A DNA stretch of 64,000 nt from positions 1,240,001-1,304,000 of the forward strand of contig NZ_CP056783.1 of the NCBI RefSeq assembly GCF_023278045.1. The letters run 5' to 3'. The stretch is from Flavobacterium sp. K5-23. Its GTDB lineage: Bacteria; Bacteroidota; Bacteroidia; Flavobacteriales; Flavobacteriaceae. The notes under the pieces are model-generated. The model was not told where the DNA came from. It saw only the letters and a program-made list of their open reading frames with translations, and did not search any database. Made by a program: the position numbers and the translations under genes. Of the stretch, positions 1 to 9,362 are shown in pieces (positions within the stretch are counted from its first letter, which is position 1; each line of letters begins with the position of its first letter).

Positions 1-217
1 GCCGCTTCAATTCCGGTAAAGAGAGTTGGTTTACTAATCCTTTTCCGTTAGTGGTTCTGTCAACTGTTTCATCATGGATTACCATTAGTTCCCCATCGGC
101 ACTTAAATGTACATCGAGCTCAATGGCGTCAACGTGCATATCTATGGCTTTCTTAAAGCTAATTAAGGTATTCTCTGGTTCGTAACCTCTTACTCCACGA
201 TGGCCTATTTTTAACAT
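1..217 (-). CDS. Glycerophosphodiester phosphodiesterase, N-terminal part (cut by window edge)
   Basis: The 72 visible codons begin at an ATG (complement of 215-217) and run off the left edge, so the C-terminus is missing. They show the family signature: GHRG at residues 5-8, PENT at about 14-17, an E-L-D metal-binding motif near 33-35 and an I-H-D motif near 47-49. Enzymes of this family cleave glycerophosphodiesters to glycerol 3-phosphate and an alcohol. No signal peptide is seen, so it is probably cytoplasmic. A promoter lies directly upstream. Family is confident; substrate is unknown. Confidence 0.88.
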   Translation of the reverse strand, partial: MLKIGHRGVRGYEPENTLISFKKAIDMHVDAIELDVHLSADGELMVIHDETVDRTTNGKGLVNQLSLPELKR

Positions 218-232
218 GGATTTTATTTTTGT

Positions 233-261
233 CAAAGGTAGCTAAAATAAAAAAGTACAAA
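233..261 (-). promoter_or_regulatory. Promoter of the phosphodiesterase gene
   Basis: On the minus strand TACCTTTG (233-240) matches the Bacteroidetes -7 box TAnnTTTG, and TTTG (258-261) matches the -33 box, 17 bases away. The start codon is only about 16 bases beyond the -7 box, giving a leader of roughly ten bases. The -33 box lies inside the terminator stem of the upstream gene. Confidence 0.65.
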
Positions 262-281
262 CCGTGTTTGATTTGTACTTT
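252..281 (-). terminator. Intrinsic terminator downstream of the GH13 lipoprotein gene
   Basis: The arms 252-261 and 272-281 are a perfect 10-bp inverted repeat with a 10-base loop. On the minus strand the stem is followed by a T-rich tract. It lies between the GH13 stop at 371 and the phosphodiesterase gene. Confidence 0.7.
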
Positions 282-291
282 CTAAACATGT

Positions 292-347
292 ACCGCAAAT
301 TCGCATATTTCTTTTCTTTTTGAAAAATTAATTTGCGAATTTGCGGT
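292..347. repeat. Palindrome with arms made of a repeated 8-base word (CGCAAATT)
   Basis: The arms 292-309 and 330-347 pair at 17 of 18 positions around a 20-base spacer. Each arm contains the 8-base word CGCAAATT twice in tandem; in the left arm the second copy has one change. It lies just downstream of the GH13 gene that ends at 371. Its architecture matches other gap palindromes in this window, but the word is different. Confidence 0.7.
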
Positions 348-370
348 TATAAAGTCTTTGTATGATTAGT

Positions 371-2029
371 TTACTTTTCTAATAAAATAATATCAAAGTT
401 ACTGTCTATAACAACTTTTCCATTTGTTACTGTAGCTTCTTTTCCTGAATAGGCGTCTTTTAATTTTGTGCCATCAACAAAAACACTTCCAACGGAAAGC
501 TCTTTTTTACCCATTGGTAAATCCAATCCTATAACCACTTGGTCTGTATAATTTCCTTTTGAAAAACTCCTTGAAAAAGTATACGGTTGAGCCGAAATTT
601 CTTTGTGAATTCCAGCCCCAATTGCAAGATGAGTTTTTCTAAACTGACCTAATTTTTGCCAATGCAAAAGTGTTTTTTGTGTTTCGGAATTGGTTTTAAT
701 GTCCTCCCAATTCATAAATGAACGCAAAGTGGCATCGCCTTCTGTTCCTTCTATTGCTAAAGAACGCGCCGACTCGTCTCCATAATAAACCTGAGCAAGT
801 CCAGGAGATAGCAACAGTTTTGTGGCACTCTCGATTGTTTTTGTTCTTTTGGCGTCAAATGGCGCTCCGTCATCATGTGAGGATAAATAATTCAAAACGC
901 TGTATCCTTTCAACTCATTGTTTAGGGCATTGGAATATTTTGAAAATATGAATTCATAGTCTTTTTGAGCATCCCATTTGAATTCGAAATTGATCATATT
1001 ATTAAAACCATTTTCGTAGTAATTGATTTTTTTATCTCCAAAATCAAAAGATTTCCCTGCACTTATATTGTAATTATAAACTTCAGCCATAGTGTAGAAC
1101 GAGTTATTATCCAATACTTTGCTTGGGTTGTTTTTTTTCCAAGTTTCAAATGCATAATCGCATTGGGTTTTGAAATCAGCCCAAACGGTTTCATCTGTAT
1201 GTTTCACTGTGTCGGCTCTGTAACCGTCAATTCCGTATTCTGTGATATAATCCGTCAACCATTTGATGATGTAATACTTTGGTGTTCTTGGGTAGCTCGT
1301 TCTTTCGAAAAAAGCATCTAGAGAAGCGACTTCTTGTTCATATCGCCCTTCTTTTTTCCACTTTTCGATTAAAAAAGGAGGGAGGGCCACTTCTTGATTG
1401 CTTTCTGTTTTGACATCAGGAAGATTTTTGACCAAGGTGCAATTAGTTGTCGTTTCATAGGTTTTGTAATCACATTGAGGCCCCGTTCTTACCCAGTCAT
1501 TTGGCCAAACAGAATCTTCAGCGGTAACTGGACCTGTGTGGTTAATTACTCCGTCAAGGATTATTCTAATTCCATGGGTGTGTGCTTTTTTTACTAAAGC
1601 GGCCAAGTCTTCTTTGGTTCCAAAATTAGGATCTAATGCCGTCCAATCTCTAGCCCAATAACCGTGAAAACCATAGCTATACCCTGTTCCTTCATCCACG
1701 CCATCGTGAATTTGTTCAACTATTGGTGTAAACCAAATAGCATTTATTCCTAGTTTGTCAAAATAACCTTCGTCGATTTTATCCGAAATTCCTTTGATGT
1801 CACCACCTTCAAAACCACGAAGTTTCCCCGTTGTTTTATTACGATTATAGTTTATATCATTAGAAGTGTCACCGTTATTGAAACGATCAGTCATTAAAAA
1901 ATAGACACTTGCCGCTTCCCAAACGAAAGGAGTTTTTACGGTTTCTTTATTATTTATTGTTTTTGAACTTGAACAACTAACGAAAAACGCCATTGCAAAA
2001 AGTAAAAATAAGATTGGATATTTTTTCAT
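371..2029 (-). CDS. GH13 alpha-amylase family lipoprotein
   Basis: This 552-residue protein has a lipoprotein signal ending at Cys19. The GH13 regions are visible: DGVINH (D159 to H164), GYRADTVKH with predicted nucleophile Asp273, MAEVY with predicted acid/base Glu316, and SSHDD with His385-Asp386. It should hydrolyse alpha-1,4-glucans. The residues after Cys19 are not acidic, so a periplasmic rather than surface location is favoured, but this is inference. The ATG lies four bases after the GH31 stop codon, so the two are almost certainly co-transcribed. It is the last gene of the maltodextrin operon. Exact specificity cannot be read from sequence. Confidence 0.9.
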   Translation of the reverse strand: MKKYPILFLLFAMAFFVSCSSSKTINNKETVKTPFVWEAASVYFLMTDRFNNGDTSNDINYNRNKTTGKLRGFEGGDIKGISDKIDEGYFDKLGINAIWFTPIVEQIHDGVDEGTGYSYGFHGYWARDWTALDPNFGTKEDLAALVKKAHTHGIRIILDGVINHTGPVTAEDSVWPNDWVRTGPQCDYKTYETTTNCTLVKNLPDVKTESNQEVALPPFLIEKWKKEGRYEQEVASLDAFFERTSYPRTPKYYIIKWLTDYITEYGIDGYRADTVKHTDETVWADFKTQCDYAFETWKKNNPSKVLDNNSFYTMAEVYNYNISAGKSFDFGDKKINYYENGFNNMINFEFKWDAQKDYEFIFSKYSNALNNELKGYSVLNYLSSHDDGAPFDAKRTKTIESATKLLLSPGLAQVYYGDESARSLAIEGTEGDATLRSFMNWEDIKTNSETQKTLLHWQKLGQFRKTHLAIGAGIHKEISAQPYTFSRSFSKGNYTDQVVIGLDLPMGKKELSVGSVFVDGTKLKDAYSGKEATVTNGKVVIDSNFDIILLEK

Positions 2030-2033
2030 TTTT

Positions 2034-4409
2034 TTAGAATTGTATTTTTATTTTTTTCGAAGATTTCATTTCCCATTGAACAGGAATTTGTACTTGATTT
2101 GTCTCTTTGCTCCAAGAAAACGGGACAGTCTTACCATTCACTTTAATTTTTATTGGCGCTGAATTACTGTTATGGATTACTAAATCTATTGTTCTGTCCG
2201 TCGAAGTATAGTTGGTTCCTGTTTCTGAATTTAAAACAACAGTCAAACAATTGCTTTTGAGGCTAGCTTTGAAATTTAACATTTCATAGTTTCCTTTCTC
2301 GAAAGCATCTGGCGTATTCCCATCGTCAGTATACATTTTTCCTGAGCTCTCTTTTACGGAAGCATCTATATAATAATGTAAAGTTATTTTTTTTGTGCTG
2401 TAATCTCTGGTTGTTTGTACCAATTCGGCCATTGGGATAAAAGCGCCTCCACGAACGAAAACGGGAATGTGATCGTAAACCAGATTTACTTTTTCTGTCG
2501 AACCGGCTTTGTGTTCTTTTCCGGTGTAAAAGTCAAACCAGTTATTGCTTTTTGGGAAATAGATTGTTTTTTCAGTGATTCCTGCGTGCGTGATTGGACT
2601 TACTAAAAAGTCATTTCCCCAAAGATACGTTTCAGAAATGGTTTGAACAGCCACATTATTTGGTTCTTCAAAAAGCAACGGACGCATAAGCGGTGTTCCT
2701 TTTTGGTTGTTTTCAAACGCCATTGTGTAATTATATGGAATCATCTGGTATCGCAATTCGATTGCTTTTCGAGCTAGGTTTTTTGTTTTTTCTTCTCTAA
2801 AAATAGGCTCAGAAGGGACGTCTTCCTGCGCGTGCGGACGAAAAACAGGTTGGAAAACGCCATATTGCAACCAACGCGTGTACAATTCATCATCTAAATT
2901 GGCTCCAGCAAAACCGCCTAAATCCGAGTGCATATAGGCCATTCCTTGCATTCCCATTTGCAATGCGATTTCGGTTTGTCCCTGCAATCCACCCCAAGAT
3001 CTATTCACGTCTCCTGACCACGGAATCATTCCAAAACGCTGAGAACCGGAATAACCCGAGCGCATTAATATGAACGGCCTTTGATTGGGGAAGTCATTTT
3101 TATAACCATCCTGAACAAGTTTTGCCCAGTTGTGTCCATAGATATTATGCAGTTCATCAGCACTTCCTGTTGCGTGTTGCAATTTTGACGGATGTACTTC
3201 TGGTTCACCCAAATCTCCCCACAATCCACCAACGCCTTCATTGATTAAATCTTTGTATATATTCCAAAACCATTGTTTTCCTTCGGGTTTGAAGATATCG
3301 ATTAGTCCCGTGTTTCCAAAATAGAAATCATATTTAAAAGGGTTTCCCGCTTTATCAACAGCCAATATTTTTTTGTCAACCGCTTCTTGCCATTTGCTTG
3401 AAGTGGTCAGTATAAAAGGTTCCGTAATCAAAATGGTTTTCACTCCATCATTGTTTAAGTCGGAGATCATTTTTTTAGGATTTGGGAAGTTTTCTTTGTC
3501 CCATTCTAGATTTCCCATTGTTCCCTGAACCGTTTTTCCAAACCAGTATAAATCCAAGATAATGGCATCTACCGGAATTTTTTCGTCCCTGAATTTTTGA
3601 ATAGTAGCTTCCGTTTCCGCTTGGGTGTGATATCCAAAACGGCTGGCGAAATTACCAAAAGCCCAACGAGGAGGCAAAGGTTGTTTTCCAGTTAAATCCG
3701 TATAGTTTTCTATTACATCTTTCCAAGAATCTCCTGCAATTACCTGATAGGTTTTTCTTCCGGAAATAGTTTCGTAGGCTAAGGTGTTGTCTTTTTTACT
3801 GTCCAAGTCCAAAAAACCAATCGGGGCATTATCAAAATGAATGGCATACATTTTTGAAGATAATACGATTGGCATCGTAAAATTCATCAACTCTGCACGT
3901 GTTTCATAACCATAATGGGCTCGATTGTATAATTGCAGTCGGTTGCCACGACGATTCATTCCTAATACGCGTGCGCCACCTCCATAAAGCGTTTCGGAAT
4001 TGTTTAGATTAAAGTCTAAAACCTCAGTGCTGTCTTTTTTAGTATAACCGTTTTTCTCTGAAAGCAGAAAGTTGTTTTTGTACGTATAACTAATTTGGAA
4101 TGGAGATTTGTTTATCGTTACTGTTATTCCTTTGGTTATTAAAACTAAAGTATTTTTCGTTTCCTTTACTTTTGAATTTCCAACTATTGGAGCCAAAACG
4201 ACTGCGTGAGAAATTGGGTTGTAACGTTCTCCTTTTTGAATAAAAGAAGTCTCGACTATTTTATCCGAATAAGGTGTGATGATGTATTTTCCATCAGAAG
4301 TGTTTATTTCTAATGAATTGTTGGTTTTGGTAAAGTTCTCAAATTTCCTGTTTGCGTTTTGGGCAAAAGAAAGGGTTGAAACGAGTATTAATAAAAGTAA
4401 TTTTTTCAT
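2034..4409 (-). CDS. GH31 alpha-glucosidase-type glycoside hydrolase, exported
   Basis: This 791-residue protein starts with a cleavable signal peptide (hydrophobic stretch to about residue 16). An N-terminal beta domain precedes the GH31 barrel. LWGDLGEPE carries the likely nucleophile Asp399, and WSGDVNRSW carries the likely acid/base Asp467. GH31 enzymes of this type remove glucose from non-reducing ends of maltodextrins or isomalto-oligosaccharides. It is expected in the periplasm, sharing substrates with the two GH13 enzymes of the operon. The preceding gene, GxxExxY, is separated by a 149-base palindrome-containing gap. Family is firm; linkage preference is unknown. Confidence 0.92.
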   Translation of the reverse strand: MKKLLLLILVSTLSFAQNANRKFENFTKTNNSLEINTSDGKYIITPYSDKIVETSFIQKGERYNPISHAVVLAPIVGNSKVKETKNTLVLITKGITVTINKSPFQISYTYKNNFLLSEKNGYTKKDSTEVLDFNLNNSETLYGGGARVLGMNRRGNRLQLYNRAHYGYETRAELMNFTMPIVLSSKMYAIHFDNAPIGFLDLDSKKDNTLAYETISGRKTYQVIAGDSWKDVIENYTDLTGKQPLPPRWAFGNFASRFGYHTQAETEATIQKFRDEKIPVDAIILDLYWFGKTVQGTMGNLEWDKENFPNPKKMISDLNNDGVKTILITEPFILTTSSKWQEAVDKKILAVDKAGNPFKYDFYFGNTGLIDIFKPEGKQWFWNIYKDLINEGVGGLWGDLGEPEVHPSKLQHATGSADELHNIYGHNWAKLVQDGYKNDFPNQRPFILMRSGYSGSQRFGMIPWSGDVNRSWGGLQGQTEIALQMGMQGMAYMHSDLGGFAGANLDDELYTRWLQYGVFQPVFRPHAQEDVPSEPIFREEKTKNLARKAIELRYQMIPYNYTMAFENNQKGTPLMRPLLFEEPNNVAVQTISETYLWGNDFLVSPITHAGITEKTIYFPKSNNWFDFYTGKEHKAGSTEKVNLVYDHIPVFVRGGAFIPMAELVQTTRDYSTKKITLHYYIDASVKESSGKMYTDDGNTPDAFEKGNYEMLNFKASLKSNCLTVVLNSETGTNYTSTDRTIDLVIHNSNSAPIKIKVNGKTVPFSWSKETNQVQIPVQWEMKSSKKIKIQF

Positions 4410-4424
4410 AGTTTAATTTTGAAC

Positions 4425-4515
4425 CATTAAGGCATTAAGTTTCTTATGTTTTGACGTGGTATCTTGATGGTTCATAATGCAAAGTTTTATATTAATGAAG
4501 CTTAATGTCTAAATG
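4425..4515. repeat. ATTAAG-word palindrome, copy 1
   Basis: The arms 4425-4443 and 4497-4515 pair at 16 of 19 positions, and two of the three exceptions are G-T pairs. The arm core is CATTAAG repeated at 8-base spacing. A second partial pairing links 4421-4431 with 4463-4473. It fills the gap between the GxxExxY and GH31 genes. Confidence 0.7.
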
Positions 4516-4558
4516 ACTTATTTTTAGTATTATTCGGGGTGTTTTATTATACAAATTT

Positions 4559-4960
4559 TTAATCCAGCATATTGAAAAACTCATTTACAAATGGTTTTAA
4601 AGATTTTGTGATATTTACAGTGTAAAAATTAATCAATAAACCTTGAGGGATTTCTAATAGTTTCATATAGGTCAGTAATTGAGCTTCATGAATTGGTAAA
4701 ATGGTTTCTACAGTTTTTAATTCCACAATAACTAAATCATTTACCAACAAGTCTAATCTTAAATCTGCATCGATTTCTAAATCATAATATTGAATCGGAA
4801 CAGATAATTGTTGTTTTACATTATAGCCGTTAGTTTCTAATTCGTATTTCAAGCATTTTTCATAAACACTTTCTAATAGTCCTGGACCTAATTCTTTATG
4901 CACTTTTATTGCTAAGCCAGTGATTTCATAAGACAATTGAGTAACTTCTTTTTTTGTCAT
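4559..4960 (-). CDS. GxxExxY family protein (PD-(D/E)XK-like)
   Basis: This 133-residue protein carries the family signature G27-x-x-E30-x-x-Y33 within GPGLLESVYEKCL. Asp70 followed by E80-L-K82 has the spacing of a PD-(D/E)XK nuclease core. The function of the family is not established, and it has no evident link to sugar metabolism. It interrupts the maltodextrin operon, in the same orientation. Both flanking gaps contain palindromes built from the same ATTAAG word. This context suggests an inserted module, but no target duplication or integrase is visible. Family assignment is confident, activity is not. Confidence 0.85.
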   Translation of the reverse strand: MTKKEVTQLSYEITGLAIKVHKELGPGLLESVYEKCLKYELETNGYNVKQQLSVPIQYYDLEIDADLRLDLLVNDLVIVELKTVETILPIHEAQLLTYMKLLEIPQGLLINFYTVNITKSLKPFVNEFFNMLD

Positions 4961-4970
4961 TTTTAATTTT

Positions 4971-5090
4971 TTTTAAACCGTTAAATTAATTAAGTTTTTA
5001 GTAATGTTTTTTCTCTATATCTTGTTTAAACATAGACTGTTAAGTTTACAAGTTTTTCTTAATAAAACTTAATTCCTTAATGGTTTAAAA
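4971..5090. repeat. ATTAAG-word palindrome, copy 2
   Basis: The arms 4971-4998 and 5064-5090 are inverted copies with one substitution and one short mismatch plus indel. They share the blocks TTTTAAACC and AATTAAGTTTT. The spacer is 65 bases. It lies between the SusA-like GH13 gene and the GxxExxY gene and is related to copies 1 and 3. Confidence 0.7.
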
Positions 5091-6926
5091 TTATTCCAAT
5101 TCCAAGATTATAACTGATTTTCCTTCCAATGTGATTTCGTTTTCTAAATTATATGATTTTCCAGATAAGATATCTTTTCCAGTTTTTGAAATTTTAATGT
5201 TCTCTTGAAAACGTTTTGTTTTTAGGTTTTGATTGGTTGTGCCATTATTCATTACTATCATTACCGTTTTTTCATTGGTATATCTAAAATATACATAAAC
5301 GTTGTTTTCAGGAATGTAATGCGTCATTTTTCCAAAATGTACTGCCTCATTGGTTTTTCTCCAATTGAATAATTTGGAAGTAAAATCAAAATACTTTTCT
5401 TGGACCGGTGTTCTTCCTGTTTTTAAAAACGCATTGTTTTTATCTCCTTTCCAACCTCCAGGAAAGCCTTGGCGAATGTCCGCATCTCCTATGTTTTTAT
5501 CCCCGCTCATCCCAATTTCGCTACCATAATACAACTGTGGAATTCCTCTAACGGTGGCAATCAAAGCTATGGTCATTTGGTATTTCTTGAAATCGTTTTT
5601 GTAGATTTCATTGATGCGATTGGTATCATGGTTTTCAGCAAAAACAAGAATGTTGTTTGTGTTTGGATATAAAAAATCATTAGAGAAATTATCATACAAT
5701 TTCACAATTCCTTTGTTCCAAGTTGCTTCATCATCATTAAAAACGGTTCCTAGAGCATCCTGTAAAGTAAAGTCCATCACAGTTGGTAGATTCGAATTGT
5801 AATTTTGGATGGCTCCAATTTTACTGTCTTTCTGCCAATAGGCGATTTGTGCCTGATTGTACATCCAGATTTCACCTGCAATATTGAAGTTAGGGTATTC
5901 ATCCGTGATGGCTTTGGTCCATTGGGCAATTCCTTTTGGATCAGAATAATTATAAGTATCTACCCTGAAACCGTCTAAATCGGCATATTCAATCCACCAG
6001 ATTGCATTTTGTTTCAGGTAGTTTAACACCAATGGATTGGATTGATTCAAGTCGGGCATGGTAGGCACAAACCATCCGTCTAAACAAATTTCTTTATCTA
6101 TTGTAGCGGCATTCGTGTCGCTTATAGTCGATTTTTTATGATTGCTTTGGGTATAATTTTCAAATTGGTGAATCCAGTCTTTTGTTGGTAGATCTTTCAT
6201 CATCCAATGCTCGATTCCCCAGTGATTCGTTACATAATCCATAACCAATTTCATATCTCTCTTATGCATTTCAGACGCTAAACGAACATAGTCTTCATTA
6301 GTTCCATAACGAGGGTCGATTTTATACACATCAGATTGTGCATAGGTATGATAGGAAAAAGTCTTGTCGTTATCTTCGCATAAAGGCGTACTCCAAATGG
6401 CCGTAGCCCCCAATGACGCAATGTAGTCCAAGTTTTTAATAATACCTTCAATATCGCCGCCATGTCTTCCGCCAGGATTGTTTCGGTCAGCCTTTTCAGC
6501 GAGGGTTTTGTCGCTGTCGTTTTTTGGGTTTCCATTAGCAAAACGATCGGGCATAATAAGATACATCATATCCGAGGCATCGTAACTTTTGCGTAAAGCG
6601 GAATTCTCTCTCCTTTGTTTTAAGGAATATTTTTTGGTGAATGTGACCTTGTTTTTGTTTTTGAAAGTGAAAACAAAATCAGAAGCCGGAATGTCTTTGG
6701 TATCGATAGTTACGAAAATGTAGTTAGGATTTTCGGTTTTTCGAATGTTTGTGATGACCATTTCATTGGAAACGGAAACCTCGTTTTGGGCAATATTTTT
6801 GCCGTAGAACATAATTTGTAATTCAGGATTGTGCATTCCTGCATACCAAAATGGCGGTTCTATTTTGTCAATTTGAGCATAAATTGATGAGGAGATAAAA
6901 AGGAATACAAAGATTATATTTTTCAT
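5091..6926 (-). CDS. SusA-like GH13 neopullulanase/cyclomaltodextrinase, exported
   Basis: This 611-residue protein begins with a signal peptide (to about residue 18, SIYAQ). Residues 20-100 form a beta-rich N-terminal domain like that of cyclomaltodextrinases. The catalytic regions are MDYVTNH (230-235), DGFRVD with predicted nucleophile Asp323, AGEIW with Glu352, and ENHD with His433-Asp434. The architecture fits the periplasmic SusA type, which cuts imported maltodextrins into short sugars. It follows the GH65 gene in the operon after a 117-base gap. Neopullulanase and alpha-amylase activities cannot be separated by reading alone. Confidence 0.9.
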   Translation of the reverse strand: MKNIIFVFLFISSSIYAQIDKIEPPFWYAGMHNPELQIMFYGKNIAQNEVSVSNEMVITNIRKTENPNYIFVTIDTKDIPASDFVFTFKNKNKVTFTKKYSLKQRRENSALRKSYDASDMMYLIMPDRFANGNPKNDSDKTLAEKADRNNPGGRHGGDIEGIIKNLDYIASLGATAIWSTPLCEDNDKTFSYHTYAQSDVYKIDPRYGTNEDYVRLASEMHKRDMKLVMDYVTNHWGIEHWMMKDLPTKDWIHQFENYTQSNHKKSTISDTNAATIDKEICLDGWFVPTMPDLNQSNPLVLNYLKQNAIWWIEYADLDGFRVDTYNYSDPKGIAQWTKAITDEYPNFNIAGEIWMYNQAQIAYWQKDSKIGAIQNYNSNLPTVMDFTLQDALGTVFNDDEATWNKGIVKLYDNFSNDFLYPNTNNILVFAENHDTNRINEIYKNDFKKYQMTIALIATVRGIPQLYYGSEIGMSGDKNIGDADIRQGFPGGWKGDKNNAFLKTGRTPVQEKYFDFTSKLFNWRKTNEAVHFGKMTHYIPENNVYVYFRYTNEKTVMIVMNNGTTNQNLKTKRFQENIKISKTGKDILSGKSYNLENEITLEGKSVIILELE

Positions 6927-6947
6927 TTTTTGTAATTAATGGTTTTT

Positions 6948-7017
6948 AAACAATTAAGACATTAAGATAATTAAGGTTTTGGTGTTTCTTAATCTAACTT
7001 AATGCCTTAAAGGGTTT
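6948..7017. repeat. ATTAAG-word palindrome, copy 3
   Basis: The arms 6948-6975 and 6988-7017 share the core TTAAGRCATTAAG, with ATTAAG repeated about every 8-9 bases, and the loop is only 12 bases. It lies between the GH65 gene and the SusA-like gene. Of the three related copies it has the tightest hairpin. Confidence 0.7.
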
Positions 7018-7043
7018 TCTAATTCAATAATAAAAAACTTAAT

Positions 7044-9350
7044 TTATGTTGTAACCACGCTATTTGCTTCAACAACTACCGCTTCTCCATTTACATATAC
7101 AGTAAGATCTTTCGAGCCTTCTAATGTAAATTGGGTTTCATTTTGATTGATAATGACTTTCAAAATCTGGTTTCTAAAATTGATTTTAAAAGAATATCCA
7201 TCCCATTCTTTTGGAATTTTTGGAGAGAAATGCAAAGCGTCGTTTTTTACGCGCATTCCACCAAAACCTTCCACAATGCTCATCCATGTTCCTGCCATCG
7301 ATGTGATGTGGCATCCTTCTTCTACTTCTTTATTATAATCGTCTAAATCCAAACGGGAAGTTCGTAAATAGAAAGTGTAGGCCATATCCATTTTGTCCAA
7401 AACGGCTGCTTGAATTGAATGCACACAAGGTGAAAGCGAACTTTCATGAACCGTAAAGGATTCGTAAAATTCAAAATTGCGTTTCAATTCTTCTTTAGAG
7501 AAATGCTCTTCAAAGAAATAAAAACACTGCAATACATCGGCTTGTTTTATGTAAGGCGAACGCAACACTCTGTCCCAAGACCATTTTTGGTTAATTGGGC
7601 GTTGTGATTTATCCAAATCTTTAACTGGAACCAAATCTTTGTCTAAAAAGCCGTCTTGTTGTAAGTAGATTCCAAGTTCTGATGATTTTGGGAAGTACAT
7701 ATTGTCAGCTACTTTTTTCCATTCTTGAAGTTCAGTATCGGATAGTTTCACCTTTTCGATAATTCTCTTGTGGTCTGATGGATATTCAAGAGACACTTTC
7801 TGAATTTGTTCCTGTGTATAATCAATACACCATTTAGCAATATAATTGGTATAGAAATTATTGTTGATATTGTTTTCGTATTCGTTTGGCCCTGTAACCC
7901 CTAAAATCACATATTGATTTTTGTCTTTAGAGAAGTTGGCTCTTTGGTGCCAGAAACGTGCGATAGCAATTAATACTTCCAGTCCTTTTTCAGGAATATA
8001 AGAGTAATCGCCAGTGAAACGATAGTAGTTGAAAATTGCAAAAGCAATGGCTCCATTTCTATGAATTTCTTCATGAGTGATTTCCCATTCATTATGGCAT
8101 TCTTCCCCGTTCATAGTCACCATTGGATACAAAGCCGCTCCGTTTTTAAAACCTAGATTTTTCTCGGCATTTTCAATGGCTTTATCCAACTGATTGTAGC
8201 GATACGTCAATAAATTACGTGCTACTTGTTGGTCTTTGGTAGCCATATAAAACGGAATACAATACGCTTCAGTATCCCAATAAGTAGAACCACCGTATTT
8301 CTCACCAGTGAACCCTTTTGGGCCAATATTCAATCGACTGTCTTTTCCTAAATAGGTTTGATTTAATTGGAAAATATTAAATCGGATTCCTTGTTGTGCT
8401 TTTACATCTCCATCAATAGTAATGTCTGACATTTCCCAAATTTTTGCCCAAGCAGCAATTTGATCTTGCAACAATTGATTGTACCCTTTTGCTACAGCTT
8501 CTTGAATTGTTTTCTCAGCTGCCGCAAGCGTGTTTTCGTGATTTAAAGAAACGGTATAGCCACCTATTTTTTGAATAGATGATTTTTTGCCTTGAGCGAC
8601 AATCACATCGTAACTGAATTGAATGTTATCAGCTAATGTGTCAATTGCAGAAGGAGAAATATTGATGTTTTCACCGTTTTCCATTATGCTGTTATGCATA
8701 AACGTGGTCACCTTAAAATGAGTTTTAAAGGTTTGTGCCGTAACAAAAGCTTCGTTTGCTGATTTTTTAACTTCTAATGGTTCCCAGAATTTTTCGTCCC
8801 AGTTGGCGTCCTCGTTAGTGACACCAGCATCAATATAAGGTTTGTAAATTATTTTAGCATCCTTGTTCAAAGGAGTGATTTCATAATTGATGATTCCTGC
8901 TTCATCTAAATCCAAAGAAAGAAAACGACGTACATTTACTGCAATCTCAGTTCCGTTTTTTAGAGTAGCTTCAAAAGAACGATGGTACCATCCTTCTTTC
9001 ATATTCAATTCTCGACGAAAGTTTTTTATTTCACTACACGTATTTAAATCAAAATTTTCACCGTTTATTTCGATTTCAATCCCAATCCAATTTGGTGCAT
9101 TTAATACTTTCGCAAAATATTCAGGATATCCGTTTTTCCACCAACCTACTTTTGTTTTATCAGGATAATATATTCCAGCGATATAACTTCCTTGAAAAGT
9201 GTCTCCAGTATAGTTTTCTTCAAAATTAGCACGTTGCCCCATAGCCCCGTTACCAATGCTGAATAAACTTTCAGACGACTTTACTCTCTCTGCATCAAAT
9301 CCTTCTTCAATGATGGACCAATTGTCTGCTTTTATATAATCTTGGTTCAT
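7044..9350 (-). CDS. GH65 maltose phosphorylase
   Basis: This 768-residue protein lacks a signal peptide and should be cytoplasmic. GVTGPNEYENN places the predicted general acid at Glu490. The loop HNEWEITHE (419-427) corresponds to the His413-Glu421 loop that sets maltose specificity in Lactobacillus maltose phosphorylase, and it is preserved here apart from one position. The enzyme would convert maltose and phosphate into glucose and beta-glucose 1-phosphate. The adjacent upstream gene encodes beta-phosphoglucomutase, which uses that product. Trehalose or kojibiose phosphorylase are the alternatives, but the loop argues against them. Confidence 0.92.
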   Translation of the reverse strand: MNQDYIKADNWSIIEEGFDAERVKSSESLFSIGNGAMGQRANFEENYTGDTFQGSYIAGIYYPDKTKVGWWKNGYPEYFAKVLNAPNWIGIEIEINGENFDLNTCSEIKNFRRELNMKEGWYHRSFEATLKNGTEIAVNVRRFLSLDLDEAGIINYEITPLNKDAKIIYKPYIDAGVTNEDANWDEKFWEPLEVKKSANEAFVTAQTFKTHFKVTTFMHNSIMENGENINISPSAIDTLADNIQFSYDVIVAQGKKSSIQKIGGYTVSLNHENTLAAAEKTIQEAVAKGYNQLLQDQIAAWAKIWEMSDITIDGDVKAQQGIRFNIFQLNQTYLGKDSRLNIGPKGFTGEKYGGSTYWDTEAYCIPFYMATKDQQVARNLLTYRYNQLDKAIENAEKNLGFKNGAALYPMVTMNGEECHNEWEITHEEIHRNGAIAFAIFNYYRFTGDYSYIPEKGLEVLIAIARFWHQRANFSKDKNQYVILGVTGPNEYENNINNNFYTNYIAKWCIDYTQEQIQKVSLEYPSDHKRIIEKVKLSDTELQEWKKVADNMYFPKSSELGIYLQQDGFLDKDLVPVKDLDKSQRPINQKWSWDRVLRSPYIKQADVLQCFYFFEEHFSKEELKRNFEFYESFTVHESSLSPCVHSIQAAVLDKMDMAYTFYLRTSRLDLDDYNKEVEEGCHITSMAGTWMSIVEGFGGMRVKNDALHFSPKIPKEWDGYSFKINFRNQILKVIINQNETQFTLEGSKDLTVYVNGEAVVVEANSVVTT

Positions 9351-9362
9351 TTTTTTGTTCTT

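Noticed and set aside
718..1597. Three plus-strand open frames opposite the GH13 lipoprotein gene
   Set aside because: They lie antisense to a gene with full GH13 motifs and show no recognisable domains or signal sequences of their own.
4410..5090. Insertion sequence carrying the GxxExxY gene
   Set aside because: No transposase, no matched terminal inverted repeats of the whole unit and no clear target duplication; only related palindromes are seen in the gaps.
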